Origin: Mesostigma viride
Lineage: Eukaryota; Streptophyta; Mesostigmatophyceae; Mesostigmatales; Mesostigmataceae
Reading direction: 5' to 3'
DNA: 60,000 nt
Assembly (NCBI GenBank): GCA_009746045.1
Contig: RPFO01000213.1
Location: forward strand, 8,623,814 to 8,683,813
The translations under genes were made by a program, and so were the position numbers. The notes below the pieces were generated by a model, which was given only the letters and a program-made list of their open reading frames with translations, was not told where the DNA came from and ran no database searches. Within the stretch, counting starts at the first letter, position 1. Every line of letters begins with the position of its first letter. Shown one piece after another: positions 35,665 to 46,994 of this stretch.

Positions 35665-37214
35665 GAAAACGACGAGATGAAGAAGTTCGGCATGACGCTC
35701 GCTGAGGTGCGGCGGCTCTCGCGCTGCCTGGACACGGGCGACTATGCTGGCTTCGGAATGCGGCCGTTCAAGCTGCGACCGCTGACCGACGAACCGAGCG
35801 CCGCGCATCCGTACTCACTCGATGAGCACCGCGAGCAAAGCAAGTGCCCCAAGTGCCATGCGCCCATGTTCAAGGAGGAGGAGCCCAAGCGTAGCCGCTG
35901 CTGCTCGAAAGGCAAGGCAAAGGTGTTGGAGCCGAACCTGAATCTCATCATCGAGAAGCGCAGGCGGCGGGAGCGGCTGCTGGCTGAGGCGAACGCCGAT
36001 GAACGCGAGCTCGCGCGCAACGAGCTGACCCACCAGGAAGAGATGCTGTGGCAGATCCACTGCAACCCGACGAACGTGGCGCTGTGGATCAGGTACAGTG
36101 TTGGCATGAGCACTGCTTACTACGTGTCTGTGTGTATTGACGCATGGACTGTGCGGGCATGTCATGCGCCCTTATAGTGCATGAGCTATGCTCAAATTTT
36201 CTTCACCACACTCGTGCTGCGGAAGCTATGCTGAATTTTTTTCACCACGCTTGAGGCTTGAGCTATGAGCCTTGGGGCATGGGATGCGGCAAACAGGCGG
36301 GCAGGGAGCCAGCCACATCCACATGATTAGGGGCCAGACAGCAATCAGGGGCACCGCGGGCCCACTTATGCATGCCAGCCACACCCCTCACCAACGTACG
36401 CATGCCAGCCACCCCTGACACCCACGCACGCATGGCAGCCATCCCCATGCCCACGCACGCATGCCAGCCAACCCCCTCAGCAACGTGCGCATGCGAGCCA
36501 CCCGCGGCACCCACGCACGCATGCCAGCCCCCCCCCAAACCCTTGCGGTGCGGAAGCTATGCTGAATTTTTTTTCACCAGCCTAGGCTGAAGTGGGTTGT
36601 GCCTTGTATTGCACCCTGACACATCGTCCCCGCCAATGTATTTTTGAACATGCATCAGGTATGGGCGGATGATCAACCAGTTTTTCGCCGTGGCACGCGT
36701 CGTAGCGAGCGGGCGCATCGGGGATTCGGTCAAGAACAAGGGGGCATGCGTGCTCGAGCTGCACGGCCAGACCGTCGAGCGCATCAAGCCGATCATCCGG
36801 GACGGCGTGCACGTCAACAACGACTTCTTCTTCTTGCTGGACAAGCCGGGAAAGGACGAGGCGCAGGAGGACGTGTTGAAACGGTGAGGGGTGCGGCAGT
36901 CGCCGGTTTTAGCGAGTGCACGTTGTGATGTGTGATGGGGTGATTCTTTGGGGTGAGGCGGCTGACGGTGTCTGTGAGTGCGGATGCGCGTACCTTTGTT
37001 GCTTCCTGCTCCGCAGGTGCGAGGTGAAAGAGCGAGACCCCAACCTGCGGAAGCTGCTGGACCTTCTGGAGGAGTACCTGCTCACCTACAACCCGTTGCT
37101 GCAGCAGTTCGCACGGCAGGCGACCGAGGAGTTGGAGCAGCGGCAGGCGTCCGTAGAGGTGGCGGGACAGTTCTCGCCGGAGGTGCACGCGCCAGAGATC
37201 TTCCTGCTGCCCAG
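35665..37214 (+). CDS. Helitron Rep-Hel protein, N-terminal zinc-finger-like region
   Basis: Exons 35665-36092, 36659-36883 and 37017-37214, joined with split codons that match exactly (phase 2 then one base at each junction). The first has the pattern CPKCHAPMF...CCSKGKAKVLEP, like the zinc-finger-like region before the Rep domain in Helitron transposases. The second starts RYGRMINQFFAVA, the place of the usual YN..FAF..L region, with a GQTVERI segment where many Helitrons have GQ(V)YH(R)IG. The third supplies the helical L..LL..L....NPLLQQF segment. The context and match to the family order are good. The introns between and after these exons hold satellites and fragments of the 4-kb unit. 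Confidence 0.75.
36093..36658 (+). repeat. intron with 40-bp satellite pieces and a 4-kb-unit fragment
   Basis: Between the ends carrying GAAGCTATGCTGAATTTTTT phrases (36180-36250, 36541-36590) sits a fragment of the 4-kb unit: GAGCTATGAGCCTTGGGGCATGG, the phrase CACATCCACATGATTAGGGG, and about six units of the C-rich minisatellite (36366-36535). All of this lies within one intron (566 bp). Confidence 0.75.
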
Positions 37215-39290
37215 GTGGGTGGGACATGGGTACGGGCCCCACCCTTGGCTGCGTTTGTCGCTAGCGACAGTGCTCTGCTGCATGCATCATTTTCTACACC
37301 GCCCTTACTTATGTTGCGGGAGCCATGCATGCATTCCTGCCATCCCCCCCCCACACCCACGCATGCGTGCCAGCCACCCCCCAAACCCAGGCATGCATGC
37401 CAGCCCCCTCCCAAACCCACGCACGCATGCCAGCCAACCCCACACCCACGCACGCATGTCAGCCCCCCCCACAGCCACGCATGCATGCCAGCCCCCCCGC
37501 AAACCCACACACGCTTGCCCCCCCGCCCCTACATGCACGCATGCATGGCAGCCCCCCCACAAACCCACTTATGCATGCCAGCCATCCCCGTCACCAACGT
37601 ACGCATGCGGGCCCCCTCCCACACCCACGCACGCATGCCAGCCAACCCCCACATGCACGCATGCTTGCCAGCCACCCCACATGCAAACAAGCCCCCCCCA
37701 CATTCATGCTTGCATTCCAGCCACCCCACAAACCCATGCACGCATGCCAGCCACCCCCACACCCACGCACGCATGCCAGCCACCCCACGAGCCCACGCAT
37801 GCATGCCAGCCACCCCCACAAACCCACGCATGCATGCAAGCCACCCCCCACATGCACGTGCATGGCAGCTCCCCACCACATCCACGAATGGACAGGGCTA
37901 GCCTGCCACGCCCCACGGTCGCGCACAAGGGCACTATCGAGTCATGTACAAAACATTGTCAACATGAAGTCATAGTGGGCATGACCGATGGTGCATGTGT
38001 TTACAAAGGATTGCCACTCAATGAATGATGAACATGGTAGTTTGCATGGAAGTGTTTGGTCGCTATGGCTGCCGCTTGCAAAAAGCGGTACCCACATTGT
38101 GTCCTGCATGGCATAGCTGCATTGTGAGTTTCAGTTGTTAGGAAGTAATGAGTAAGGAAATACTTGCATGCAATTTTCTTCTCCGCCCTTATGGCGCGGG
38201 AGCTATGCCAAAATTTTCTACACCGCCCTTACTTATGTTGCGGGACCTATGGCACAATTTTCTTCTGCGCCCTTATGGCGCGGGAGCTATGCTAAAATTT
38301 TCTACACCGCCCTTACTTATGTTGAGGGACATATGGCACAATTTTTCTTCTCCGCCCTTATGGCGCGGGAGCTATGCCAAATTTTTCTTCACCGGCCTTA
38401 CTTATGTTGCGGGAGCTATGGCAAAATTTTCTACACTGCCCTTACTTATGTTGCGGAAGCTATGGCAAAATTTTCTTCTGCACCCTTATGGCGCGGGAGC
38501 TATGCCAAGATTTTCTTCACCGCCCTTATTATTATTATTGTGCAGAACAGACACCAACCTTGCCCCACAAGCCCTTGCAGCGCGGGAGCTATGCTAAAAT
38601 GTTTTGCACCACCCTTGTGGCGCGTGAGCTATTCTAAAATTTTCTGCACCACCCTTGTGGCGCGGGAGCTATACTAAAATTTTCTGCACCACCTTTGTGG
38701 CGCGAAAGCTATGCCAAAACTTGCTTCACTGCCCTTGTGGCGCGTAAGCTATGCCAAAATTTTCTGCACCACCCTTGTGGCGCGTAAGCTATGCCAAAAT
38801 TTTCTGCACCACCCTTGTGGCGCGAAAGCTATGCCAAAATTTTCTGCACCACCCTTGTGGCGCGGGAGCTATGCCAAAATTTTCTGCACCACCCTTGGGG
38901 CGCGTAAGCTATGCCAAAATTTTCTTCACTGCCCTTGTAGCGCGGAAGCTCTGCCAAAATTTTCTGCGCTACCCTTGTGGCGCGGGAGCTATGCCAAAAT
39001 TTTCTTCGCTACCCTTGTGGCGCGGGAGCTATGCCAAAACTTTCTTCACTGCCCTTGTGGCGCGGAAGCTCTGCCAAAATTTTCTGCACCACCCTTGTGG
39101 CGCGGAAGCTCTGCCAAAATTTTGTGCACCACCCTTGTGGCGCTGGAGCTATGCCAAATTTTCCTGCGGCGCGGCGCGGTCATGCCAACATTTGGGTGGC
39201 ACGAGGCACGCGATTGGCTGATGTTTGCTCGAGGAAAATCGGGGTGTGTGGGTGGGGATCGCGTTTGCGTGGGCGCGTGCTCGCGTGCAG
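37215..39290 (+). repeat. 2.1-kb intron filled with minisatellite, unit tail and 40-bp satellite
   Basis: Order: 40-bp satellite edge (37283-37320); C-rich minisatellite (37330-37870); tail of the 4-kb unit (37880-38172, including GCGGTACCCACATTGTGTCC); then about 25 copies of a 40-bp satellite (38172-39165) with consensus GCGCGGGAGCTATGCCAAAA + TTTTCTGCACCACCCTTGTG. Exon phases on both sides match (AG + C), so it is a genuine intron of the Helitron gene. Frames of up to 207 aa across the satellite are artefacts. Confidence 0.8.
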
Positions 39291-40698
39291 CGGACAAAGG
39301 AACGCGCAGCCGGGCCACTTTCGTGTCGATGTAGTGGAACGTGGGCCGGAGGGCCAGCGTATCACGAAAGAGCTGCCGCTGGGGAGCAAAGATTACATGG
39401 CGCTGGCTTTCCCGGCCATCCATTCGGAGGGCAAGGGGGGCTGGTCGTACAGCTACGATGGGAAGAGCAAGCGCAAGCAGGAGGTCAAGCTGCAGGAGGA
39501 GATCAAGTGCCGGCTCTTCTCCGAGTGGCGGCTCAAGAACAAGGGCGCTTTCGGGCAGCTGTACCCGCTGCACGGGAACTCCGCCAAGGAGGACCAGACC
39601 ATCACCTTCCTGCGGGGGAAGCAGCGTGAGAAGCACCAGAGGCGGTTGGCGACGTGGGCCGAGCTGAACGACAACCTCAAGGTATTGGACGACCTGAAGA
39701 CGATGGGGGTGTACAGCGAGAAGGACTGGAGGAAGTTCACCAAGGCGAACGCCAAGGACCTGCCGGACGAGCTGCGCTCGGGGCTCACCATGCAGCTGCC
39801 GTCCGGCTCAGGGATGGCCAACCGCTTCGTGCTGCACAACATCCAGAACAACATCGCCGCCATCGCCGAGGACGGGGCCCCCTCGGTGTTCGCCACGTTC
39901 ACGTGCAATCCGATGTGGCCAGAAATCCAGGACAACCTGCCGCCGGGAACCGACGTGTACCAACACCCCGAGTTTGCCAACCGCTCGTTCCACATCCGGC
40001 TGGCCGCGTTCATCAAGGGCATCGAGGACGGCGTGATGGGGGCCAAGCCGCTGTACTTGATCTATGTGATCGAGTACCAGACGCGCGGGCTGCCCCACGC
40101 GCACGTCATATTCCGGCTCCCCGAGCCCTTCCACCCGACCACCGCCAACGGGCGCATCGACGAGCTCGCGTGGGCGGAGCTGCCGCCAGAGGACGTCGCG
40201 GCAGGGCGTCTGCGCGAGCTCGTGCTCCAGCACATGGTCCACAACCACACCGCTGGCGCCAAGTGCATGAAGAACCGGCGGCACGAGGTGCCGATGCCCC
40301 CGCGGAAAGCGCTGCGCGCGGCGGACGTTGCGGCCGCGCGCGACTCGTTCGACCTCGACTCGGCCTCCTCGTCCTCAGACGACGAGCCGTTCACCCCGTG
40401 GCAGCCGCGCACGTACAAGTGCGCCAAGCGCTTCCCCGAGCCCTACGCCAAGCGCACGTTCGAAGACGTGCGGGGCTTCATCCACCCGCGGAGACGGCAC
40501 ACGTGCAGGCTGAACCAGTGGATCGTCCCGTACAACGCCTGGGCCACGTTGCGGTTCGAGGCCCACATCAACTTTGTGGTGACCTCGCACACGCACGTCG
40601 TCTTCTACCTGAACAAATATATAAACAAGGGGCAGGAGTACGCGGAGATCAAGCTGGGCGAGTGCGACGAGGCCGACGAGTACCTGCGGGGGCGCCGG
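39291..40698 (+). CDS. Helitron Rep (HUH/Y2 rolling-circle nuclease) exon
   Basis: Uninterrupted 1.4-kb exon with the Helitron_like_N/Rep signature. It contains the motif FATFTCNPMWPEI (39889-39927), the metal-binding HUH motif GLPHAHV (His codons 40096 and 40102), and the catalytic two-tyrosine motif YLNKYINKG (Tyr codons 40606 and 40618). This enzyme nicks DNA at the element's end and joins through tyrosines during rolling-circle transposition. Upstream, the segment from GQRNAQPGHF to GKGGW matches the region before the domain in family members. The exon is bounded by acceptor 39289-39290 and donor GTGAGT at 40699. All three catalytic motifs are intact. Confidence 0.93.
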
Positions 40699-40898
40699 GT
40701 GAGTGGCTGAAGGCGTGCACGTGGGTGCAAGGGCGTCTGCTTGTTTGCAAAGGGGAGGGAGTAGAGCGTGTGCAGCTTCCTTTTTTCCTTGCGGCGTGTT
40801 TTTCTCGTGATTGCGCTCCCGTTTACTCCGTTGCTGACATTTGCGCGCCCACGTCTTCTATGGGCATGTCTCTATGTGTGCGTGCGCGATGGCGGCAG

Positions 40899-41195
40899 GT
40901 GAGCGGCACGCAGGCGGACTGGGTCGGCCGCGGCTTCCACGAGCGGGCGATGCGCCCCGGCTGCGAGATGCTGCCAGTGCACCTGGACGGGCAGCACAAG
41001 ATCACCTACAAGGAGGGATGCAAGCGGTCGCTGGAGAACGCGGTGGAGCAGAAGCAAGACACGCCGCTGACGATGTACTTTGATCGGCCCGGGGACGAGG
41101 ACGTGCCCGGGATGAACGCGCTCAAGTACTCCGACTTCCACAAGAAGTTCGTCATGCGCAAGTTCATGGGAGACAAGCGAACCTCCACCGTATCG
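40899..41195 (+). CDS. Helitron Rep-helicase connector exon
   Basis: Phase-0 exon of 99 codons with the family pattern after the Y2 motif: an aromatic-rich start (ADWVGRGFHERAM), LPVHLDGQHKITY, then TPLTMYFDRPG, and LKYSDFHKKFVMRKF, corresponding to the LxVHL...TxLxxFF...YxExPxxYVW run of plant and algal Helitrons. Donor at 41196; the next exon lies 2.3 kb away beyond a satellite array. Confidence 0.85.
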
Positions 41196-41235
41196 GTGAG
41201 TGCGCTGCCACTGCCTATCGTCAGGGGTGGGCCAC

Positions 41236-43370
41236 GATGATGGACTAGTGTAGGGCATGCCTCCTCCCAAGTTTCTGCCCAATCCAAGCTCGTTTGCATA
41301 TTTTAGGACCCTGGCCCACCCCTAACGGTGGGCACGTGCTAGCGCGCTCTAGGGACCATGGCACCGCCTGGCCATGTCCACCCCCCAAACGATGGACCTG
41401 CGAGCCCCCACTTTGCACACATGATGGACTAGTGTGGGGCATGCCTCCTCCCAAGTTTCTGCCCAATCCAAGCTCGTTTGCATATTTTAGGACCCTGGCC
41501 CACCTCTAAGGGTGGGCACGTGCTAGCGCGCGCTAGGGACCATGGCACCCCCTGGCAATGCCACCCCCCCAAACGATGGACCTGCAAGCCCCCACTTTGC
41601 ACACATGATGGACTAGTGTGGGGCATGCCTCCTCTCAAGTTTCAGCCCAATCCAAGCTCGTTTGCATATTTTAGGACCCTGGCCCACCCCTAACGGTGGG
41701 CACGTGCTAGCGCGCGCTAGGGACCATCGCACCCCCTGGCAATGCCACCCCCCCCAAACGTTGGACCTGCGAGCCCCCACTTTGCACACATGATGGACTA
41801 GTGTGGGGCATGCCTGCTCCCAAGTTTCAGCCCAATCCAAGCTCGTTTGCATATTTTAGGACCCTGGCCCACCCCTAACGGTGGGCACGTGCTAGCGTGC
41901 GCTAGGCACCATCGCACCCCCTGGCCATGTCGACCCCCCCAAACGATGGACCTGCGAGCCCCCACTTTGCACACATGATGGACTAGTGTGGGGCATGCCT
42001 CCTCCCAAGTTTCAGCCCAATCCAAGCTCGTTTGCATATTTTAGGACCCTGGCCCACCTCTAAGGGTGGGCACGTGCTAGCGCGCGCTAGGGACCATGGC
42101 ACCCCCTGGCAATGCCACCCCCCCAAACGATGGACCTGCGAGCCCCCACTTTGCACACATGATGGACTAGTGCGGGGCATGCCTCCTCCCAAGTTTCAGC
42201 CCAATCCGAGCTCGTTTGCATATTTTAGGACCATGGCCAACCCCTAACGGTGGGCACGTGCTTGTGCGCGCTAGGGACCATCGCACCGCCTGGCCATGTC
42301 CACCCCCCCAAACGATGGACCTGCGAGCCCCCACTTTGCACACATGATGGACTAGTGTGGGGCATGCCTCCTCCCAAGTTTCTGCCCAATCCAAGCTCGT
42401 TTGCATATTTTAGGACCCTGGCCCACCTCTAAGGGTGGGCACGTGCTAGCGTGCGCTAGGCACCATCGCACCCCCTGGCAGTGCCACCCCCCCAAACGAT
42501 GGACCTGCGAGCCCCCATTTTGCACACATGATGGACTAGTGTGGGGCATGCCTCCTCTTAAGTTTCAGCCCAATCCAAGCTCGTTTGCATATTTTAGGAC
42601 CCTGGCCCACCCCTAACGGTGGGCACGTGCTAGCGTGCGCTAGGGACCATGGCACCCCCTGGCAGTGTAACCCCCCCAAACGATGGACCTGCGAGCGCCC
42701 ACTTTGCCCACATGATGGACTAGTATGGGGGAAGCCTCCTCCCAAGTTTCAGCCCAATCCAAGCTCATTTTCATATTTTAGGACTCTGGCCCACCTCTAA
42801 GGGTGGGCACGTGCTAGCACGCGCTAGGCACCATGGCACCCCCTGGCCATGTCCACCCCCCCCAAACGATCGACCTGCGAGCCCCCACTTTGCACACATG
42901 ATGGACTAGTGTGGGGCATGCCTCCTCCCAAGTTTCAGCTCAATCCAAGCTCGTTTGCATGTTTTAGGACCATAGGACCATGGCTCACCCCTAACGGTGG
43001 GCACGTGCTAGCGCGCGCTAGGGACCATGGCACCCCCCCAAACGATCGACCTGCCTGCCCCCACTTTGCCCACATGATGGACTAGTATGGGGGAAGCCTC
43101 CTCCCAAGTTTCAGCCCAATCCGAGCTCGTTTGCATATTGTAGGACCCTGGCCCACCCCTAACGGTGGGCACGTGCTCGCGCGCGTAAGGGACCATGGCA
43201 CCCCCTGGCAATGTCGACCCCCCCAAACGATAGACCTGCGAGCCCCCACTTTGCCCACATGATGGACTAGTGTGGGCCATGCCTCCTCTCAAGTTTCAGC
43301 CCAATCCGAGCTCGTTTGCATGTTTTAGGACCCTGGCCCACCCCTAACGGTAGGCAGCCTTCCCCCACAC
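41236..43370 (+). repeat. 184-185-bp satellite array in a Helitron intron
   Basis: About 11.5 head-to-tail copies. Starts of the ATGATGGACTAGTG phrase: 41236, 41421, 41605, 41790, 41975, 42159, 42344, 42528, 42712, 42898, 43074 and 43259. Each unit contains an inverted repeat around CACGTGCTAGCGCGCGCTAG. The array lies in the intron 41196-43500 and ends in a distinct cap of about 95 bp (43340-43430) that is also found in the second array at 47.7 kb. ORFs of 65-99 aa in it are artefacts. Confidence 0.95.
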
Positions 43371-43500
43371 TAGCGTTATTGCATGGCGCGCAAGGGACCA
43401 TGGCCCCCTCTGGCATGCGTTATTGCATGGGTTGTCTTGGTGCGCGTTTTTTCTCACCTTTCGCTCTTGGGATGCTTTATGCGTCGGTGGGGTCCTGCAG

Positions 43501-43548
43501 CTGAAATGGCAAGCTCCCGAGCGCGCGTTGAGGGACGTCAACAACGAG
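43501..43548 (+). CDS. Helitron micro-exon
   Basis: A 16-codon phase-0 exon (LKWQAPERALRDVNNE) between CTGCAG at 43500 and GTGCGT at 43549. It keeps the frame between the connector exon and the helicase exon, and the Trp position fits the WxxR region before the family's helicase part. Confidence 0.6.
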
Positions 43549-43663
43549 GTGCGTCATTGTCGAATTGTCGCCATTGTTTTCCATTCGTTTGATGTAGCGT
43601 GCTTGGGGAGTGGGCGTGTGCTAACCGACCGCGGCGGCTGCGATCTTGTGCTGGCGCTCGCAG

Positions 43664-45438
43664 GTGATCGTGTGCGAGGGCCACACGGCGCGATGGTGGC
43701 TCATGCCGCGCGTGACGCGCGTCTTCACGCGCATGTACGACCCCGACCTGCGCAACCCCGAGCTCTTCTACCTGCGCGTGCTGCTGGAGAAGCGCGCCGC
43801 GCACTCGTTCGAGGAGCTGCGCACCGTGGGCGGCGTGTTGCTCAGCAACGAGATGGCGTGCCGGCGGCTGGGCCTGCTCGAGGACGACGACGCGGCGGTG
43901 GAGAGCATGCGCATCGCCGCGCGCCGGCTGGAGACGCCGTACGCGATGCGGCGGCTGTTCGTCATCCTCGTGCTGCAGAAGCTGAGCACGATGAGCGCGC
44001 TGTGGCGGTTCAAGGAGGAGATGATGAAGGACCACCTGTTCTACGCGTACGAGGACGTGCACGGCGGGGTGGGCCGCAGAGCCAAGCAGCCCATCACGCT
44101 CGAGGACCGCGAGGCCGCGCTCGCGCGCACGCTCGCCTACCTGGACAAGCGGCTGTCGGCCTACGGCTACGACGTCTGGGAGCTGGAGCCCGTGCTCAAG
44201 TGCCGCGCGACAGGGGCGAGGACGTGTGCCGGCGCAAGCGCAAGCACGACGACGACGACGACGCGAACATCCTCGCGCCCGACCTGAGCAAGTTCTCTCT
44301 CGTGCAGCGCGAGGCGTACGAGACCTTGCTGCTGGCGATCAAGGGGCTCAGCCCGGACCGCCGGCTGTTCGTGGACGGGCCCGCGGGCACGGGCAAGACC
44401 ATGGTCATCAACGCGGCGATGCAGCAGTCCGCGCGCGATGGCTTCAAGGTGGTGCCGATGGCGTTCACGGGCGTCGCGTCGCTACAGATGTGGGGCGGCC
44501 ACACGTCGCATCACGCGTGCGGGTTCCCGCTCGAGCTCGACCTCGAGTACGGCTGCCGCGTGACGCGCAACTCCGCCAGGGGGCGCACACTGCTGGAGGC
44601 GCATGCGCTCGTCGTCGACGAGATCGGCATGATGAACGTGGAGCTGATCCATCTCTTGCACGAGCTGCTGGTCGAGCTCACCTTTGTCAAGGAGCCGTTC
44701 GGCGGCAAGGTCGTCATCTTTGCGGGCGACTTCCGGCAGGTGGCGCCCGTCGTCAAGGGCGCCAGCGAGCTGGCGACGGCCGACGCCAGCGCGGTGCGGT
44801 CGCCGCAGTGGGTGGGCGTGCACCGGCTGCCGCTCGAGTTCAACTACCGCGCGCGCGAGGACCCGGAGTACGCGCAGTTTGTCGCCGACGTCGGCATGGA
44901 CAACGTCGCGTACGAGGCGGTGATCGACGACCGCACGCACCAGGAGGTGGCGATGATCCCGCTGCGCATGGTGCAGCCGGTCAAGGACGAGGACGAGCTG
45001 ATCGCGCACACGTTCCCCAACGTCAACGACGCGAACGCGTGCATGCGGTCCTCGATCGTCGCGGTGACCAACAAGGCGTGCGACGACATCAACGCGGCTG
45101 TCCTGGCCAAGCTGGAGAACCAGGAGCGCAGCACGTTCAGCCACGACCGCGTCGCCAAGTCGGGGGAGAGGGTCTCCATGAGGACCCTCAACTGCGCGCG
45201 TCAAGACGGCGTCCCCGACCACGAGTTCAAGTGGAAGGTGGGCGCCGTGGCCATGATCACGCGCAACCTGTCCCACAAGGACAGGTTGCAGAATGGGACG
45301 CGCGTCGAGCTCGTAGACGAGCAAGACGGCGCGTTCCTCGTGAAGACGCCGGACGGGGAGCTGCACGCGATCCCGCGGATCGCGTTCAGCATCGACGCCG
45401 ACAAGTTCAAGATCCTCAGGATGGCCTACCCTTTCAAG
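43664..45438 (+). CDS. Helitron PIF1-type helicase exon, one frame break
   Basis: The first part (43664-44205) has the Helitron-specific run ending in YLRVLLEKRAAHSFEELRTV and LGLLEDDD. The second is a superfamily-1B PIF1 helicase: Walker A GPAGTGKT (44377-44400), Walker B VVDEIGMM (44611-44634), and GDFRQVAPV (44725-44751). The enzyme would unwind the displaced strand during rolling-circle transfer. The reading frame changes by -1 near 44205, as if one base were missing, so as sequenced the protein is interrupted between the two parts. The exon ends at AAG|GTACGTG 45438. Confidence 0.9.
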
Positions 45439-45611
45439 GTACGTGGGCGCGCGCAGGGAGGGGCGGGGTGAGCGCCATGCGGTGTCGTTGCTTGCGGTGT
45501 CGGCTCGCGCCTTGCGATCGTATGACTTGCGGTGGCCTTGGCTGAATGCTCCCTCGCTTTCCTCGATGTCTTGCTTGCTTACGTCCGCGCGTTTGTATGG
45601 TCGTCGCGCAG

Positions 45612-46253
45612 CTGGCGTATGCGGTCACGATCAACAAGTGCCAGGGGCAGACGCTGGAACGCGTCGGCCTCTGGCTCAAGCACGACGTGTTCGCGCACGG
45701 CCAGCTTTACACGGCGCTCACGCGCGTGGGCGCGAGGGGGCACATCCGGGGCTTGTTCGGCTACGAGTTCGACGGCGTCGGCTACAGCAGGAACATCGTC
45801 AACTGGACGATCTTGCAGGGCGCGGGCATCAACATGCGCAACAAGGCGGAGGACCGCGTCAAGGCGCGCATCCGGAGGCGCCAGCGAGGCCGGCGCCGCG
45901 CACAGGCATCCGACGACTGGGAGCTGCCGGACCCGATGAGCGGCGAGCCCCAGGACAACGAGTACGACAACCCCGACGACGAGCACGTGGGAGCTCGGGG
46001 ACGACGAGGCGTGTGCGGAGGCCGACCAGGCGTGCGCCGATGACGCGGCCAAGAGGCGGTGGAGGCAGGTCGTCGAGGAGCCACTGTGGGCGGACTTCAT
46101 GCTGGAGAGCGACGGCGAACACGATCGCGACATCCTGCGGCAGGACGGCTTGATGTCCGACGGCGAGCCTGAGGAGCCCGAGCTGCTTTGTACGAGGGTG
46201 GCGACAGCGACGAAAACGAGGGCGTGCCCGACCTAGGTGACTGTGAGGATATG
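45612..46253 (+). CDS. PIF1 helicase C-terminal motif exon and acidic tail, frame breaks
   Basis: Joined in phase 0 over a 173-bp intron. It begins [20 protein letters not shown] and continues through [13 protein letters not shown], the conserved SF1B C-terminal motifs. A basic Arg-rich stretch and an acidic tail follow. The first frame stops at 46043. A coherent acidic sequence continues in another frame from about 45988 ([19 protein letters not shown]) and again from 46191 ([11 protein letters not shown]), up to a GTAAGC donor at 46254. These shifts suggest two further indels. The donor area is duplicated (28 bp, at 46239 and 46267). Confidence 0.8.
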
Positions 46254-46421
46254 GTAAGCATATGCTGACTGTGAGGATATGGTAAGCATATGCCGCCGCC
46301 GTCGTCACGAGATGAAAGCCTCCCTTGGCTGCACCGAGCGTGCGCGCCCGCTGCTGACGCATCTCGTGCGCGTGTGACCTCGTGCGTGGCCGTGTGCGTG
46401 CCGCGTTGTTTTGGCGCTCAG

Positions 46422-46940
46422 GGGCTGGACGAGTACGGCGACCCGCTTGACGACGACCGCTGCGACGCGCCGTCGGCGCCCGACGACTTTTGCGAGGAGG
46501 TGAGTGCTGCTGGCCCATCTCGCGTGCTAGCGCCCTGTTCCGCGTCCACTCGTCCTCCTTTTTGTTGCTCACATTCGCCTCCGCGATCGCTTGCCGACCC
46601 TCACAGGACAACGACTCCGGGCTGGGCGCCGCCCTCGAGACTTTCGCGACTGCGTGGGTCAATTCGACGACTACCCCTACGTACGTTTCCCGGTGCCGCT
46701 GTCTTTCTTGACGCGCGTTTCCTACCTCCGCCTACCTTTGCTGCGCGCGCCACGCGTCCAGGGACGCTGAGCCGATCGCCGTTCGATGCGGTTGCGTGTC
46801 GTGCGATTTTTCCCTTGCAGGACGATGACGACTCGGACCACTCGTACGCGGATATCCGATCGGGCCCTGAAATCGGGCACGTGCCCGTGGGAGCGAAATG
46901 CCCTCCGGATTTCACGATGGAGGAGCGCGACGCGATAGCG
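46422..46940 (+). CDS. acidic linker exons between helicase and protease modules
   Basis: Exons 46422-46499 (26 codons), 46607-46680 and 46821-46940 (40 codons). All are rich in Asp and Tyr. The first and third are exact multiples of three in phase 0. The middle one is 74 bp: one base more would restore phase 0 and give a coherent ending (RDCVGQFDDYPY), so a single-base loss near 46641 is likely. Donor GTGGGT at 46941; the next exon starts at 47855 after another satellite array. Confidence 0.55.
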
Positions 46941-46994
46941 GTGGGTCTTTGAGCTTGCAGCGGTGACTCTTCCACTTCCCTTGCTAGCCGTTGC

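Noticed and set aside
38148-39221. Frames of 149-207 aa at 38.1-39.2 kb
   Set aside because: They are read-through of a 40-bp satellite within a phase-consistent intron of the Helitron gene.
41245-43292. Series of 65-99-aa frames at 41.2-43.3 kb on both strands
   Set aside because: They repeat with the 184-bp satellite, whose length is not a multiple of three, and are interrupted at each unit.
44482-45366. 294-aa minus-strand frame opposite the helicase
   Set aside because: GC-rich antisense shadow; the plus strand carries all PIF1 motifs.
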